Positions 35,782-46,416 are shown, counted from the first letter of the stretch. The stretch: 64,000 nucleotides of DNA from Streptococcus constellatus (GCF_902167705.1 NZ_CABHMZ010000011.1:1-64000); one strand, 5' to 3'. Numbers and translations: made by a program. The notes: generated by a model from the letters alone, not told the origin.

Positions 35782-36001
35782 TCAAAATGGTTCATAAAAT
35801 AGAAACGGCAAGGCAACTGAAAGAAAGACTTGGGAATCGACCAAAAGACTGTCCAGCACCTGCTCTTTGTCCCCATATAAAATAGCACAATCACTACTGG
35901 CAAAAGAGCTAATAAGCGAGTTGCCAAGCGAAGAAGCCAGCGTTTTTAGGCGTTAAGATGCTTTGATTGACTTCGCTCAGGGAAATCTTTTGGTCTGACA
36001 T
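35782..36001 (-). pseudogene. Remnant of an Nramp (MntH-type) metal transporter
   Basis: From ATG 36001 the frame reads MSDQKISLSEVNQSILTPK, the typical N-terminus of streptococcal MntH proteins. At about 35941 it jumps into a shifted frame giving RWLLRLATRLLALLPVVIVL, which resembles a late Nramp transmembrane region. A further shift gives YGDKEQVL and LLVDSQVFLSVALPF, also Nramp-like. So the whole middle of the gene is gone and two frameshifts remain. The gap from 35674 to 36089 otherwise holds nothing I can identify. Confidence 0.65.
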
Positions 36002-36089
36002 TTCTATTATAGAATTATTCCTCTAAAATTATAGCAAAAGAATGTTAACGACGATTCGTTTACCTCTTTATAAAGGTTAATCTCTGATT

Positions 36090-36452
36090 CTATTTAAATA
36101 GCAAAATGCTTAAAATAGCTAAAATAGCAGGCCCACCTTGGGTCAAGATGATTTTCTTATTAGCCGTTACAGCTCCATAAGCTGCAACTCCAATGACAAA
36201 TAAAACAAAAATGGCCACGATTTCTAAATTATGTGAAATATACAAGCCATATAGCAGGAAAAGAGCTAAAAAGGCATTGTAAATCCCTTGATTTTGAAAC
36301 AAAGATGTGACGGACGGGCGAGACAATTCTTCCTTTGTCATGTTAAAGACTCGGCTGGTGCTGTCTGATTGGGTAGCGATACTCTCTAGATAAAAGATAT
36401 AGAGGTGTTCCAGTGCGACAATTGTAGCCAATATAGTAGTAATGAGTGACAT
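36090..36452 (-). CDS. DUF1304 small membrane protein
   Basis: 120 residues with four hydrophobic helices and the DUF1304 start pattern TTILATIVALEHLYIFYLE. The gene lies 12 bp downstream of marR, so the two form an operon, and the MarR protein probably controls it. The function is unknown. Confidence 0.88.
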   Translation of the reverse strand: MSLITTILATIVALEHLYIFYLESIATQSDSTSRVFNMTKEELSRPSVTSLFQNQGIYNAFLALFLLYGLYISHNLEIVAIFVLFVIGVAAYGAVTANKKIILTQGGPAILAILSILLFK

Positions 36453-36464
36453 AATTTCTTCTTT

Positions 36465-36899
36465 CTAATGTTTTTCCACGGTAATCTGGTCTAAGCCAGA
36501 TACAAGTTTTTCTAATAAAGTGCTCAGCGTTTTTTGTTCATCAGCCGAGAGGATTTTTTCCATTTGCTTTTTGACATCTACATGATAATTCGGCGGTGCG
36601 TGCAGAAGCTGCTCTTTTGCAACATTCGTGACATTCACTAGGACCTCTCGTTGATTTTTGGGATTGCGACTTCGTTGAACATAACCACGCTCTTCTAAGA
36701 GCTTGAAGTGTCGGGTCAATGCTGCGGGATCGATTTTTAAAACTTCTTGCACAGCAACTTGACTGCACGGAGCATTGTCCAATAAAAAATTCAGTATCTC
36801 GTACCGCGTTAAGCTGATTTCTAATTTTTGCTCAAAGAGTTGCGTGATGGCTTGATCAGTTAAATGCAATTGATACAGCAGGCGATGAATGGCAACCAT
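36465..36899 (-). CDS. MarR-family transcriptional regulator
   Basis: 144 residues from ATG 36899, which has AAAGGAGAAAT before it. Helix-turn-helix: CSQVAVQEVLKIDPAALTRHFKLLEERGYVQRSRN (about 55-90), the wing region follows. It controls at least itself and the DUF1304 gene: two dyads lie in its upstream region. The inducer is unknown. Confidence 0.9.
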   Translation of the reverse strand: MVAIHRLLYQLHLTDQAITQLFEQKLEISLTRYEILNFLLDNAPCSQVAVQEVLKIDPAALTRHFKLLEERGYVQRSRNPKNQREVLVNVTNVAKEQLLHAPPNYHVDVKKQMEKILSADEQKTLSTLLEKLVSGLDQITVEKH

Positions 36900-36920
36900 A
36901 TTTCTCCTTTCTGATTTTGA

Positions 36921-36952
36921 TTGACTAGTCAACTATTGATAAATCAATTATA
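36921..36952 (-). promoter_or_regulatory. marR promoter with two dyads
   Basis: TTGACTAGTCAA (36921-36932) is a perfect 12-bp palindrome and TTGATAAATCAA (36936-36947) is a second, similar dyad. The -10 TATAAT lies at 36947-36952, so bound MarR would block transcription. Confidence 0.75.
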
Positions 36953-36990
36953 GGCTATCAAAAAAAGAAAAGCAAGTATTTTGCCTTTCT

Positions 36991-37602
36991 TTAACGGATT
37001 AGCTTTTTAATATCTAATAAATGGTTGATTTTTTGATTGAGTGTTGGTCGGTAATCGCAGAAATTGATTGATTGAATACCGCTGTTAAAGGCAACATCTA
37101 CATCCAGCGTTCGATCGCCGATATAGTAAGCGCTTGCTTTATCCAGCTGGTATTTCTCTACGAGATAGTTCACACCTTCTGGGTCAGGTTTTCTTGCAAA
37201 TCCATTTGCAGTTGTCACGATTTCTGTAAAATAATCCAAAATCTCTAAATCAGCTAAAATTTGATAAGCATTTTTCCCCTTGTGGGTATAGACAAACTGA
37301 GCAATATTCTCCTTTTGTGCCCAAGCAAGAATCGCTTTCGCGCCTTTCATAAGACGAATTTGAGCATTTTTCTCTTGCAAACTTTGACCTCGAAAACGGT
37401 TCATTTCTTCAGCATCTAAACCTTTTTCGGCTGCGACTTTCTCCAGCAATTTCTGAACAGAATGCTGCAAAATATAAGCACGAATGCCCTCTCGGTCAAA
37501 GTCCAATCCATAATGAATATAGGTTTCTTCAATCCCCGCCAAAATCGCATCATAGGAATCCAACAACGTTCCGTCCAAATCCCAAATAAAAGCTCTTGTC
37601 AT
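36991..37602 (-). CDS. HAD-superfamily hydrolase (phosphoglycolate phosphatase-like)
   Basis: 203 residues from ATG 37602, supported by GGAG and overlapping the MATE stop (ATGA). Motif I is FIWDLDGTLLDS with nucleophile Asp, motif II T in VYTHKGK, motif III in KPDP and motif IV GDRTLDVD. The cap is the helical C1 type. The substrate is unknown; it is translationally coupled to the MATE transporter. Confidence 0.9.
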   Translation of the reverse strand: MTRAFIWDLDGTLLDSYDAILAGIEETYIHYGLDFDREGIRAYILQHSVQKLLEKVAAEKGLDAEEMNRFRGQSLQEKNAQIRLMKGAKAILAWAQKENIAQFVYTHKGKNAYQILADLEILDYFTEIVTTANGFARKPDPEGVNYLVEKYQLDKASAYYIGDRTLDVDVAFNSGIQSINFCDYRPTLNQKINHLLDIKKLIR

Positions 37603-38876
37603 GTTTGACTCCTCATTTTCCGTTGATAGATGATTTGTAAAAAAATCCAGCGAAAGGCATTGTCCAAAAGGGTAGCAGTCCAAACTCCGGGCAAGCCCAA
37701 TCCCAGAGTTACCCCCATAAAATAGCCCGCCACGATGCGAATCAGCCACATACCGACAGTCGTGGCATAAAAAGGTAACTTAGCATTGCCCAATCCTTGC
37801 CAAACAGCCGTGTAGATGACTGTTCCTGCTGTCATAGGCACACCCAAAAGTGAAAAAAGAATGACCGATAAGCTCGCTGTCACAGCGCCACTATCCTTTG
37901 TATAAAGATGTGTTAGTGGCTGTCCAAATGCAAAAATAAATAGAGCCACCGGCAACATGAGCCCTAGAGATAGCCAGTAGGTCTGCTTCGTCAGCTTCCT
38001 AACTGTTTGAAAATCTGCCTGCCCCACCGCATGAGCCACTAACATAACAGTTGCAGTAGCGACTCCAAAGCCCGGCATATAGTTGAACTGGGTCAGAACC
38101 TCTCCAATTGCATTTCCCGCAACAGCATCTGTCCCGAACTTAACGATAATAGCAATAATCACCACGTCTCCAGCCCGCATCATTAGCCGCTCTCCAGCAG
38201 CTGGCAGAGATAAACGCAGCAGTTCCCAATCCAGCTTCCAACTCCAAGACGCCAGAGGCAGAGACAATTCTTTCCATAAAATCAAAACGCCCACCAGACG
38301 AGCTAAAATGGTGCCCAGCGCCACTCCAACGATTCCCATGTGGAAAATAAAAATCGCGAGACTGGAAAAAAGGACATTGAGCAGATTGCTCAAAAAACTG
38401 ACATACATGGGAAGACGAGGATTACTAGTCACCCGAATCAAGGCTCCCAGACTTGTCATCATTCCCAAAAGGACAACTGTTCCTCCAATCAACGCTAGAT
38501 AGAGACCACCTGCATTAGCGACGGCAGGCTCCGTTCCCAGCCAAGTTAATATCTGGCGTCCAAAAACAAGCGAGAAAAGTCCTAGAAAGAGGCTCAAAAT
38601 CAGAGTTAATTTAATGGCTTCGCTAGTGTGATAAGCCAGAGTGTCTTGATCTCCTTCTCCCAAACTCTTGGAAATGAGACTGGATACCGCTGCTCCCAGC
38701 GCAATAAAAATAGCTTGGTAAATCGTAATAATATTACCAGCAACCGAAACTCCTGAAATAGCTACGAGACCGAGACTCGCTACCAAATACGAGTCCACCA
38801 TTCCCATTAGCATCTGCAAAAAGTTTTCGACCATGGCTGGCAGCGCAATATTTAAAATCTTTTTATAAGTGGTCAT
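37599..38876 (-). CDS. MATE-family multidrug/Na+ antiporter
   Basis: 425 residues, twelve hydrophobic helices, MatE domain twice. The start MTTYKKILNIALPAMVENFLQML is typical of the DinF/NorM type. It would export cationic compounds with a Na+ or H+ gradient. The substrate cannot be told. It shares an operon with the HAD gene. Confidence 0.92.
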   Translation of the reverse strand: MTTYKKILNIALPAMVENFLQMLMGMVDSYLVASLGLVAISGVSVAGNIITIYQAIFIALGAAVSSLISKSLGEGDQDTLAYHTSEAIKLTLILSLFLGLFSLVFGRQILTWLGTEPAVANAGGLYLALIGGTVVLLGMMTSLGALIRVTSNPRLPMYVSFLSNLLNVLFSSLAIFIFHMGIVGVALGTILARLVGVLILWKELSLPLASWSWKLDWELLRLSLPAAGERLMMRAGDVVIIAIIVKFGTDAVAGNAIGEVLTQFNYMPGFGVATATVMLVAHAVGQADFQTVRKLTKQTYWLSLGLMLPVALFIFAFGQPLTHLYTKDSGAVTASLSVILFSLLGVPMTAGTVIYTAVWQGLGNAKLPFYATTVGMWLIRIVAGYFMGVTLGLGLPGVWTATLLDNAFRWIFLQIIYQRKMRSQT

Positions 38877-38958
38877 ACATCATGAAACTCCTGCTTTTGA
38901 TTATACACTTTTCTGCACTTTGCTGGCAATATTTTGTTTACATCCTGTTGCAATCTGA

Positions 38959-38989
38959 AAACACTCAGTTGGCTACCAGCTGAGTGTTT
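38959..38989. terminator. Terminator after thrC
   Basis: AAACACTCAG and CTGAGTGTTT arms with an 11-nt loop. It lies between thrC and the MATE gene. Confidence 0.85.
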
Positions 38990-39011
38990 GTTACAAAAAT
39001 TTGTTAGATGA

Positions 39012-40496
39012 TTAAAGTCCTAAATAACTTTCTACTGTTGCCTGCATTTGGTCAGCAGCAACAGTCGTTTTATGGCGAACTTGTGCGTTTTCTAAGCCAT
39101 CCACCGCTGGTGGAACTGCCACACCGGAAAGCTCATGTAACTTAGCCAATGCTTCAAAATCACTCAGACCTGTCTGCCCAGTCACAGCTTCGACTGCTAC
39201 TACTGGAAATTTATAAGGGCTGGCGGTTGAAGCAATGACTGTCTTGGTCTCATCACCTGTAGCCGTCCGATATTTTTGATAAACAGCAGAGGCGACTGCT
39301 GTGTGTGGATCTTCAATGTAATCAGACGCTTCATAAACTCGTCTGATTTCAGCTGCAGTTTCTGCTTCGGTGGCATATTCTGCTGCAAAGAGTTCTAAAA
39401 TAGCTGAATCAAAATCTGTCAACTCATACTGACCGTCCTGATTGAGACCCTTCATCAAATCTGCTGTCTTTTCTGCACTATTTCCTAACAGGTGGAAAAT
39501 TAAACGCTCTAAGTTTGAAGAAACTAAAATATCCATAGACGGACTAGACGTTACCTTAAAGCTACGCTTTTTATCATAGACCCGCGTCTTAAAGAAATCA
39601 GTCAAAACATTGTTTTCGTTGGAAGCACAGATCAACTTGCCCACCGGAAGACCGATTTGTTTAGCATAGTAGGCTGCCAAAATGTTGCCGAAGTTTCCAG
39701 TTGGAACAGCAAAATTAACTGCTTCGCCTGCCTGAATCTGACCGGTTTTGACCAATTGTGCATAGGCATAAACATAGTAAACAATCTGTGGCACCAAACG
39801 CCCGATATTCATGGAGTTGGCAGAAGAAAATTGCAACTGATGTGTAGCTAAACGCTCACGAAGATCCACATCATTAAACATGTGTTTGACATTAGTCTGA
39901 GCATCATCAAAATTGCCCTCAATAGCCACCACATGAGTATTGTCACCCGTCTGAGTGGTCATTTGCAGCTCCTGAACCTTGCTGACACCATCTTTAGGGT
40001 AAAAGACGATGATTTCCGTTCCTGGCACATCGGCAAAGCCTGCCATAGCTGCTTTTCCGGTATCACCAGAAGTCGCCGTCAGAATGACGATTTTATTTTT
40101 CAAACCATGCTTTTTCGCTGCCGTCGTCATCAAATGCGGGAGAATAGACAAAGCCATATCCTTGAAAGCAATAGTAGAACCATGGAAAAGTTCCAAATTA
40201 TACTGACCATTCAGTTTCACCAAAGGAGCAATCTCTGGTGTGTAAAATTTGCTGTCATAGGCATTGTTAATGCAGTCATCCAGCTCTTGATCTGTAAAGT
40301 CATCTAAAAAAGCGGATAAAATCAATTTTGCAACTTCCTGATAGGAAGCGTCTTTGAGTTTGGCAAAATCCAGCTCTACCTGTGGATAAGAAATCGGCGT
40401 AAAGAGACCGCCATCCGTTGCTAACCCCTGCAAAATCGCCTGGCTGGCTGTCACCGTATTGTTTGCGTCACGCGTTGATTGATAAACTAAAGTCAT
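39012..40496 (-). CDS. thrC: Threonine synthase
   Basis: 494 residues, the long bacterial/fungal type. PLP lysine is in FHGSTIAFKDMALS (about 112-118), the phosphate loop in ATSGDTGKAAMAGF. It converts O-phosphohomoserine to threonine. No T-box structure is apparent in the 176-bp upstream region; an extended -10 (TGTTATAAT) lies about 32 bp before the start. Confidence 0.96.
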   Translation of the reverse strand: MTLVYQSTRDANNTVTASQAILQGLATDGGLFTPISYPQVELDFAKLKDASYQEVAKLILSAFLDDFTDQELDDCINNAYDSKFYTPEIAPLVKLNGQYNLELFHGSTIAFKDMALSILPHLMTTAAKKHGLKNKIVILTATSGDTGKAAMAGFADVPGTEIIVFYPKDGVSKVQELQMTTQTGDNTHVVAIEGNFDDAQTNVKHMFNDVDLRERLATHQLQFSSANSMNIGRLVPQIVYYVYAYAQLVKTGQIQAGEAVNFAVPTGNFGNILAAYYAKQIGLPVGKLICASNENNVLTDFFKTRVYDKKRSFKVTSSPSMDILVSSNLERLIFHLLGNSAEKTADLMKGLNQDGQYELTDFDSAILELFAAEYATEAETAAEIRRVYEASDYIEDPHTAVASAVYQKYRTATGDETKTVIASTASPYKFPVVAVEAVTGQTGLSDFEALAKLHELSGVAVPPAVDGLENAQVRHKTTVAADQMQATVESYLGL

Positions 40497-40527
40497 GAGT
40501 TTCTGTCCTTTTCGTGTAGTCTGTTCT

Positions 40528-40533
40528 ATTATA
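40528..40533 (-). promoter_or_regulatory. thrC -10 element
   Basis: TGTTATAAT read on the minus strand, an extended -10 about 32 bp before the ATG. Confidence 0.6.
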
Positions 40534-40620
40534 ACATGATTTATCAGAAAATTCCCGCATTTTATGGAAAATGTGAGAGAGTGGAGTTGGAGACTCTCAT
40601 TGTTTATATCGCTACCTCAA

Positions 40621-40670
40621 AAAAACAAACGGACGTGAGTTCATAGAATCCACCATCCATTTTGTTTTTA
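40621..40670 (-). terminator. Terminator of the V-ATPase operon
   Basis: AAAACAAAATGGA and TCCGTTTGTTTT arms on the minus strand enclose a 24-nt loop and are followed by TTT. Confidence 0.65.
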
Positions 40671-40672
40671 GT

Positions 40673-41296
40673 TTATTTCACTTTCATTACTCTCACTAGA
40701 CTAGCGCGTTCGGCTTCTTCTAGCTTCATCTCGATATAATGAATGGTCTCTGTGAGATTCGGAATGGTTGCATACTCTAAGCCATTGACCCTACGACGGA
40801 TCTTTTCAATCTCATCTGCCATCAGCTGGCAACTCTTTTCAATTTCTGCTAAGCGCAGGAGATCGGGCAATAGGTTGCCCATATCCTCAATCGTCTCATC
40901 CATCTGACTGTTAGAAGCTACATAGCTATAAACCACATCTCCCTCATCATCACCATAAGGATTGTCAATATGAGCATGCATTTTGGGCACCTGCACACTC
41001 ATGATATTTTCCTGTTCAATATGAAGATTGACTTCTCGCATAGGAACAGCAAAAATTTCTTCTACCATGAGGTCACTTTCTAAGGCTTTTGCCAATACAA
41101 AGTCCTGCATGTGACCAACCAGAGCTGTTTCAATTTTTTGGCGAAGGCGATTGTTCTCGCGAACAGCTTCAATGAAACGACGCATCAATTCATCCCGCTT
41201 ATCCTTGAGAAGCTTGTATCCGCGAGTAGCTGTTTTCAAGCGCTCTTTTAGATTGTTGAGCTCCATTCGGGTTGGTTTGACGTTCAAACGAGTCAT
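40673..41296 (-). CDS. ntpD: V-type ATP synthase subunit D
   Basis: 207 residues, a long antiparallel coiled coil forming the central rotor stalk. It starts [20 protein letters not shown], followed by [14 protein letters not shown]; the C-terminal helix ends with [15 protein letters not shown]. It is last in the V-ATPase operon and 12 bp after ntpB. Partner: subunit F/G. Confidence 0.95.
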   Translation of the reverse strand: MTRLNVKPTRMELNNLKERLKTATRGYKLLKDKRDELMRRFIEAVRENNRLRQKIETALVGHMQDFVLAKALESDLMVEEIFAVPMREVNLHIEQENIMSVQVPKMHAHIDNPYGDDEGDVVYSYVASNSQMDETIEDMGNLLPDLLRLAEIEKSCQLMADEIEKIRRRVNGLEYATIPNLTETIHYIEMKLEEAERASLVRVMKVK

Positions 41297-41308
41297 TGGC
41301 TCACCTCC

Positions 41309-42700
41309 TTAAATGTGCTGCTTGCTTTCTGGCAAATATTGGTCAATCATGTCGTCCTTGATCCGCTTAAGTTCTGTCCGTGGCAAAATAGACAACAATT
41401 CCCAGCCTAGATCCAAACTTTCTTCAATCGTCCGATTGGTATAAAAACCTTGATTGATGTATTCTTTTTCAAATCGCTCGGTAAATTGAACATAAAGCTT
41501 ATCGGTGTCAGATAGTGCGGACTCTCCCAATACAACCGCTAATTCTTTGGCCTGCTTACCTTGAGCATAAGCCGCAAAAAGCTGATTCATGGTTGCTGCA
41601 TGGTCTCCCCGAGTCTTTCCTTCGCCAGAGCCCTTGTCTTTGAGGCGCGAAAGAGACGGCAATACGTTAATCGGTGGACGATAACCGCTGTTGTAAAGGT
41701 CACGCGAAAGGATAATCTGGCCTTCGGTGATGTAACCTGTCAAATCAGGAATGGGGTGAGTGATGTCATCCTCAGGCATTGTGAGAATAGGAATCTGCGT
41801 CACCGAGCCTTTCTTCCCCACTAAGCGCCCCGCCCGTTCATAAAGGGTGGAAAGATTGGTATAGAGATAACCCGGATAACCTCGACGCCCCGGCACTTCT
41901 CGACGAGCCGCGGATACTTCGCGCAAGGCCTCGCAATAGTTGGTCATATCTGTCATGATGACGAGAACGTGCATATCCTTTTCATAAGCCAAATATTCAG
42001 CAGCAGTCAGGGCAATTCGTGGCGTTGCAATCCGCTCAATAGCAGGATCATTGGCTAGATTGATAAAGAGGATAGATCGGTCAATAGCTCCCGTTTCCCG
42101 CAAGTCGTTCATGAAAAATTCGGCTTCTTCAAAGGTAATCCCCATAGCCGCAAAAACCACCGCAAAATTTTCTTCTGAATTAAGCACAGTAGCTTGACGA
42201 GCAATTTGAGCAGCCAATTCCTTATGAGGCAGACCTGACCCAGAGAAAACTGGCAATTTTTGACCGCGCACCAAAGTATTAAGGTGATCAATGGCTGAAA
42301 TCCCCGTCTGGATAAACTCATCGGGATAATCTCGGGCGACCGGATTGATGGCTTGACCGTCAATATCTAGGTATTTCTCAGGCAGAATATCTGGACCCCC
42401 GTCAATTGGTTTGCCCATACCGTTGAAAATCCGTCCTACCATATCTTCTGACACTGGCAATTCAAGCGGGCGACCGGTAAAACGCACCTTGGCTTTTTCT
42501 AGATTGATACCGCTAGAACCTTCAAATAGCTGCACCATCGCCTTATCTTCCTGCACTTCCAAAACCTGTCCCTGACGCCTGGTTCCGTCATGGAGCTGGA
42601 TTTCCACCAATTCATTAAAATGCACCCCTTCTACTTGCTCCACAATCATCAAGGGACCGACAACTTCGCTGACGGTACGGTATTCTTTAATCACGTTCAT
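41309..42700 (-). CDS. ntpB: V-type ATP synthase subunit B
   Basis: 463 residues from ATG 42700 (GGAGGAG site); it overlaps the ntpA end by 14 nt. It is the non-catalytic partner of A in the A3B3 head. Visible are [17 protein letters not shown] in place of a canonical P-loop and the [22 protein letters not shown] motif. Full length for the family. Confidence 0.96.
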   Translation of the reverse strand: MNVIKEYRTVSEVVGPLMIVEQVEGVHFNELVEIQLHDGTRRQGQVLEVQEDKAMVQLFEGSSGINLEKAKVRFTGRPLELPVSEDMVGRIFNGMGKPIDGGPDILPEKYLDIDGQAINPVARDYPDEFIQTGISAIDHLNTLVRGQKLPVFSGSGLPHKELAAQIARQATVLNSEENFAVVFAAMGITFEEAEFFMNDLRETGAIDRSILFINLANDPAIERIATPRIALTAAEYLAYEKDMHVLVIMTDMTNYCEALREVSAARREVPGRRGYPGYLYTNLSTLYERAGRLVGKKGSVTQIPILTMPEDDITHPIPDLTGYITEGQIILSRDLYNSGYRPPINVLPSLSRLKDKGSGEGKTRGDHAATMNQLFAAYAQGKQAKELAVVLGESALSDTDKLYVQFTERFEKEYINQGFYTNRTIEESLDLGWELLSILPRTELKRIKDDMIDQYLPESKQHI

Positions 42701-44477
42701 TGTCTGCTCCTCCTTGGGCAAGAATCTCATGCAGATTTGCTCGAATAGCGGTATCTAAGTCACAAATTGCATCCAGCTGCTCTTCTGGGATAAATTTCGA
42801 GCGAGCAATCCGATCGCGTAGCTCCACAGTACCATTCATGATTTCAGTAAAGTAGGCACCTAAATTCAAGGCACGATTGGCTTCTTCATCAAATGTTAAG
42901 ATATTAGTGAGCAGAGTTACTTGTTTTTTAAAGGAGGTGTAGGTGTCAACCTCATCAAAAGCATTTTGTTGCAGGTAGTCCTCGCGAATCATTTTTGCTG
43001 TATTCATGGTGAGACGATCCCTTTCAGACAGAGAATCCAGACCGACCAGCCGCACGATTTCCTGTAGCTCACTCTCTTTTTGGAGAATGTTCATCGCCTT
43101 GGTCACCTTTTCCGACCAAGCCAGCTGTTCATGCTGATCGATATATTGCCCTACCTCGTCTAGATAAAGCGAGTAAGAGCTCAGCCAGTTAATCGCAGGG
43201 AAATGGCGACGTTGTGCCAACTGAGCGTCTAAGCCCCAGAACACCTTGACAATCCGCAGGGTATTTTGCGTGACTGGCTCTGATATATCTCCACCTGGAG
43301 GGGAAACGGCACCGATTGCGGTAATGCTTCCCTCGCGCTCATCACTCCCTAAGGTTTTAACCCGACCAGCTCGTTCGTAATATTCAGCGATTCGGCTGCC
43401 TAGATAGGCAGGATATCCTTCGTCACCCGGCATTTCTTCCAAACGCCCTGACATTTCCCGCAGAGCTTCTGCCCAACGCGAAGTCGAATCTGCCATGATG
43501 GCAACAGAATAGCCCATATCTCGGAAATACTCAGCAATGGTGATTCCTGTGTAGATAGAAGCCTCACGCGCCGCAACTGGCATATTAGACGTATTGGCAA
43601 TCAGAACAGTACGTTGCATGATAGACTGACCAGTCGCTGGATCGATTAGCTCGGGAAATTCATTCAGCACGTCGGTCATTTCATTGCCTCGCTCGCCGCA
43701 GCCAACATAAATCACAATATCCACATTGGCAAATTTAGCGACCTGGTGCTGAACAACGGTCTTGCCAGCTCCAAAAGGACCTGGAACAGCAGCTGCCCCA
43801 CCCTTGGTCACGGGGAAAAAGGTATCAATCACTCGTTGGCCCGTCACCAAAGGCTCCTCTGGAATCAGCTTTTGAGCAAAGGGGCGACCTCGGCGAACCG
43901 GCCATTTCTGCATAAGGCTGCCGACAAAAACGGAGCCGTCTGCCTGCTCAATCTCATAGACCGCATCCTCAACCGTGAAGCTGCCAGCCTCAATAGCCGT
44001 CAACCGCCCGCTGACACCAATTGGCACTAGAATTCGGTGGACCACCAGCTCGGTTTCTTGAACTGTTCCCAAAATGTCTCCAGCAGTCACCTCTGCTCCA
44101 ATCTCCAGACAAGGTACAAAGTCCCATTTGGTCTCACGATTCAAATGAGGCAACTGCACTCCGCGTACCAGAAAATCACTCTGTGTCACTGTTTGAAAAC
44201 GTGCCAAAGGGCGCTGAATTCCATCAAACATTTGCGAAATCAGCCCCGGTCCAAGCTCAACCGACAACGGACTCCCTGTCGTTTCCACTGGCTCTCCCGG
44301 TCCAAGCCCAGAGGTCTCTTCATACACCTGAATAGAAGCTTCATCTCGACGCATCTCAATGATTTCCCCAATCAAGCCCAAATTGCCCACACGACAAATA
44401 TCCTGAATATTCGCGTCCTGCATCCTAGAGGCAACCACCAAAGGCCCCGAAACTTTTATAATCTTTCCTTGACTCAA
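42687..44477 (-). CDS. ntpA: V-type ATP synthase catalytic subunit A
   Basis: 596 residues. It starts with TTG at 44475-44477 behind AAGGAG with suitable spacing. The P-loop is [13 protein letters not shown] (about 230) and Walker B with catalytic Glu in [13 protein letters not shown]. The bulge domain typical of A-type subunits is present (about 110-190). It hydrolyses ATP to drive rotation. Neighbours F upstream and B downstream. Confidence 0.96.
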   Translation of the reverse strand: MSQGKIIKVSGPLVVASRMQDANIQDICRVGNLGLIGEIIEMRRDEASIQVYEETSGLGPGEPVETTGSPLSVELGPGLISQMFDGIQRPLARFQTVTQSDFLVRGVQLPHLNRETKWDFVPCLEIGAEVTAGDILGTVQETELVVHRILVPIGVSGRLTAIEAGSFTVEDAVYEIEQADGSVFVGSLMQKWPVRRGRPFAQKLIPEEPLVTGQRVIDTFFPVTKGGAAAVPGPFGAGKTVVQHQVAKFANVDIVIYVGCGERGNEMTDVLNEFPELIDPATGQSIMQRTVLIANTSNMPVAAREASIYTGITIAEYFRDMGYSVAIMADSTSRWAEALREMSGRLEEMPGDEGYPAYLGSRIAEYYERAGRVKTLGSDEREGSITAIGAVSPPGGDISEPVTQNTLRIVKVFWGLDAQLAQRRHFPAINWLSSYSLYLDEVGQYIDQHEQLAWSEKVTKAMNILQKESELQEIVRLVGLDSLSERDRLTMNTAKMIREDYLQQNAFDEVDTYTSFKKQVTLLTNILTFDEEANRALNLGAYFTEIMNGTVELRDRIARSKFIPEEQLDAICDLDTAIRANLHEILAQGGADNERD

Positions 44478-44489
44478 GTCTTGCTCCTT

Positions 44490-44813
44490 CTACTTTAATA
44501 TATCCTGTCCGACTGCTTTTTCTACGTTCTCGCGAATACGCTCCTGTCCTAATCCCGTTACCCCTTTATGGGTCGGGATTAAGATAATCGCTGGCAACAC
44601 TTGCTTATCATAGTAAGCCAGCGTTTCAGGGATTTCTGCGGCCATATCCTCTGTCAAATAAATAATAGCAAAATCTTCTCGGCGCAATCGCCGTAAAGTA
44701 TTCACCGCGTCGGTCGCTTCAGTGACTGGAAAAGTTTGAAAACCAATTAGGCGAAAAGGCAGAATAGCATCGCGGTTCCCCACCACACCAATTTTATAAG
44801 TTTTACTGGCCAT
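44490..44813 (-). CDS. ntpF: V-type ATP synthase subunit F (NtpG-like)
   Basis: 107 residues with the Rossmann-like stalk protein fold: KIGVVGNRDAILPFRLIGFQTF and the FAIIYLTEDMA segment. It binds the D subunit in the rotor. Its start overlaps the end of subunit C by 11 nt. Gene letters differ between nomenclatures. Confidence 0.93.
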   Translation of the reverse strand: MASKTYKIGVVGNRDAILPFRLIGFQTFPVTEATDAVNTLRRLRREDFAIIYLTEDMAAEIPETLAYYDKQVLPAIILIPTHKGVTGLGQERIRENVEKAVGQDILK

Positions 44814-45813
44814 AAATCGGTCTCATCCTTTCTTTAATCATCTCTACTGGAAGCTGATTTGTCAAACCAGTTAAAATAAGTCGAAGATTTTTTACCTCTA
44901 GCTCTTTTCCCAATAAATAACGAGCCAACGGAAGCGGACCACTTGTTTCAAATCGTCCTTGCTCTAGGAGTTTAAATTGAACCAAGTCTGCCAAATATTC
45001 TAGCTCTAGATTTGTCAGTTTACCCGAACGCAGTTTTTCTTCATAAATGCTCAGTTCTGCGTCAAATTCCAATGGATTGATTTGAGAAAACCAGCTAGCG
45101 AGATGACCTTGTTCTGCCAATTCAATCCACTCCACACTCGTCAAAGTGCCTTCATCAGATAAGAGTTGCGTCATAAAACTGTGCGGTTTTTGGTGCCGAA
45201 TCGCTCGTTGCACTGTCGTTGCATTATAAAAATCAATCGTCAACCGCACCAGTTGCTTGAGCCGCTCGTCTTCAAATGCAGACTCCAAACTTTTTAAGTG
45301 TTTGAAATACGCCAAATCCATTCCAATTTCCAGAACGCGCAAATCTTGGTAATCTTGATATTCCGCCCAAGTTGCTGCTATTTCATCCGCCATCAATTTT
45401 GGACAATGTTCAGCAGAAAAAGTTGCGGTCAAATGCTCCAAAATGTCTAAGGGATAGGGTCCGACAGAAATCAACAGATGCTTTAAATTTAATCCCGTCG
45501 CCTTGTGCTTAAGCAGCACTTTAAGATTGTGATAGGTATATTTGAGCGTGAAAAACTCCACCAAAGCAGAGTCTGGACTGACTTCAAAAGCCCAAGCGTA
45601 CTCAGCAAACAAATGTTTCGTAAGAAACTTCTCAATCGCATTTAAGTCAGTTAGCTGTTCATGATTCAGATTATAAGCGGTTCCTTCCAAAGCCGCTGAC
45701 CGACTTTCAGAAGTCGAAGCTCGCAATAACTGCTCATATTGTGTCAGACTTAAGAAACTATTCTCATGGATACTAATTTCCGTATTCACTTGTGCGAAGG
45801 TCTTTTCATTCAT
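44803..45813 (-). CDS. ntpC: V-type ATP synthase subunit C
   Basis: 336 residues, helical, of the AtpC/d family that forms the socket between the rotor stalk and the membrane ring. YQDLRVLEIGMDLAYFKHL and EVKNLRLILTGL are landmarks. It has a strong ribosome site (AAGGAGG). Position between E and F is normal. Confidence 0.93.
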   Translation of the reverse strand: MNEKTFAQVNTEISIHENSFLSLTQYEQLLRASTSESRSAALEGTAYNLNHEQLTDLNAIEKFLTKHLFAEYAWAFEVSPDSALVEFFTLKYTYHNLKVLLKHKATGLNLKHLLISVGPYPLDILEHLTATFSAEHCPKLMADEIAATWAEYQDYQDLRVLEIGMDLAYFKHLKSLESAFEDERLKQLVRLTIDFYNATTVQRAIRHQKPHSFMTQLLSDEGTLTSVEWIELAEQGHLASWFSQINPLEFDAELSIYEEKLRSGKLTNLELEYLADLVQFKLLEQGRFETSGPLPLARYLLGKELEVKNLRLILTGLTNQLPVEMIKERMRPIYGQ

Positions 45814-45825
45814 GAAACAACCTCC

Positions 45826-46416
45826 TTATTCTGCTTCGTTTTGGAAAATCGCCTGAGCAAGCTGATAACTTTCCTCTTGCCACAAAGAATCCACCAAATT
45901 GCGGTAGAGGTAATTATCGTCAATGTTGCCTCGCGAAAGGAGAAAACCTGCTTCTCCACTCACAGGAGAGGAAGCCAATCTTACGTGCGGATAGTGCTCT
46001 AACAATCGTTCCAATTGTCCAGCCGAATATTTAACCAATGTCCGTGAACCAACTGTCAAAACAAGCTCTTCTTGCGGATACTTTTTTAAGACTTGCTCCA
46101 GAAAAGCCTGCTCCTGCTCGACCGACCAAGCGGCCATTTGCTCATAAGCCCCCGCAAATAATTCTTTCAAAATCCCTTGCTTAGTCGCCAAAGTAGACTG
46201 GCGTTTTTCATTTTCAAGCTGCTGCACTTCGCGCTGTACCTGACGGTTCATCATTTTTATTTCTCGCTCACGCTGTTGTAGTTTTTCTTGTTTCAACTGC
46301 GCTTCTTGCTCTTTGGCTTCACGCTCAATAGATTCTTTAGCATCGGCCAATAGCTGCCGCCCATTTTCATGCGCCTGCTCCAAAACCGAATCCCTCAAAT
46401 GAGACTCAAATCCCAT
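45826..46416 (-). CDS. ntpE: V-type ATP synthase subunit E
   Basis: 196 residues. A long coiled coil (about 15-85, rich in Glu, Lys and Gln) forms the peripheral stalk and a globular C-terminal domain binds the head. It pairs with the small subunit encoded at 48989-49312. Confidence 0.93.
   Translation of the reverse strand: MGFESHLRDSVLEQAHENGRQLLADAKESIEREAKEQEAQLKQEKLQQREREIKMMNRQVQREVQQLENEKRQSTLATKQGILKELFAGAYEQMAAWSVEQEQAFLEQVLKKYPQEELVLTVGSRTLVKYSAGQLERLLEHYPHVRLASSPVSGEAGFLLSRGNIDDNYLYRNLVDSLWQEESYQLAQAIFQNEAE

Noticed and set aside
36991..37749. Longer start for the HAD gene at 37749
   Set aside because: The extra 49 residues overlap the MATE gene and have no family similarity; ATG 37602 has GGAG and a natural ATGA overlap.
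40497..40672. Possible T-box leader before thrC
   Set aside because: The 176-bp region contains a terminator of the upstream operon and a short promoter, with only about 25 bp of leader; no T-box core or specifier loop is visible.
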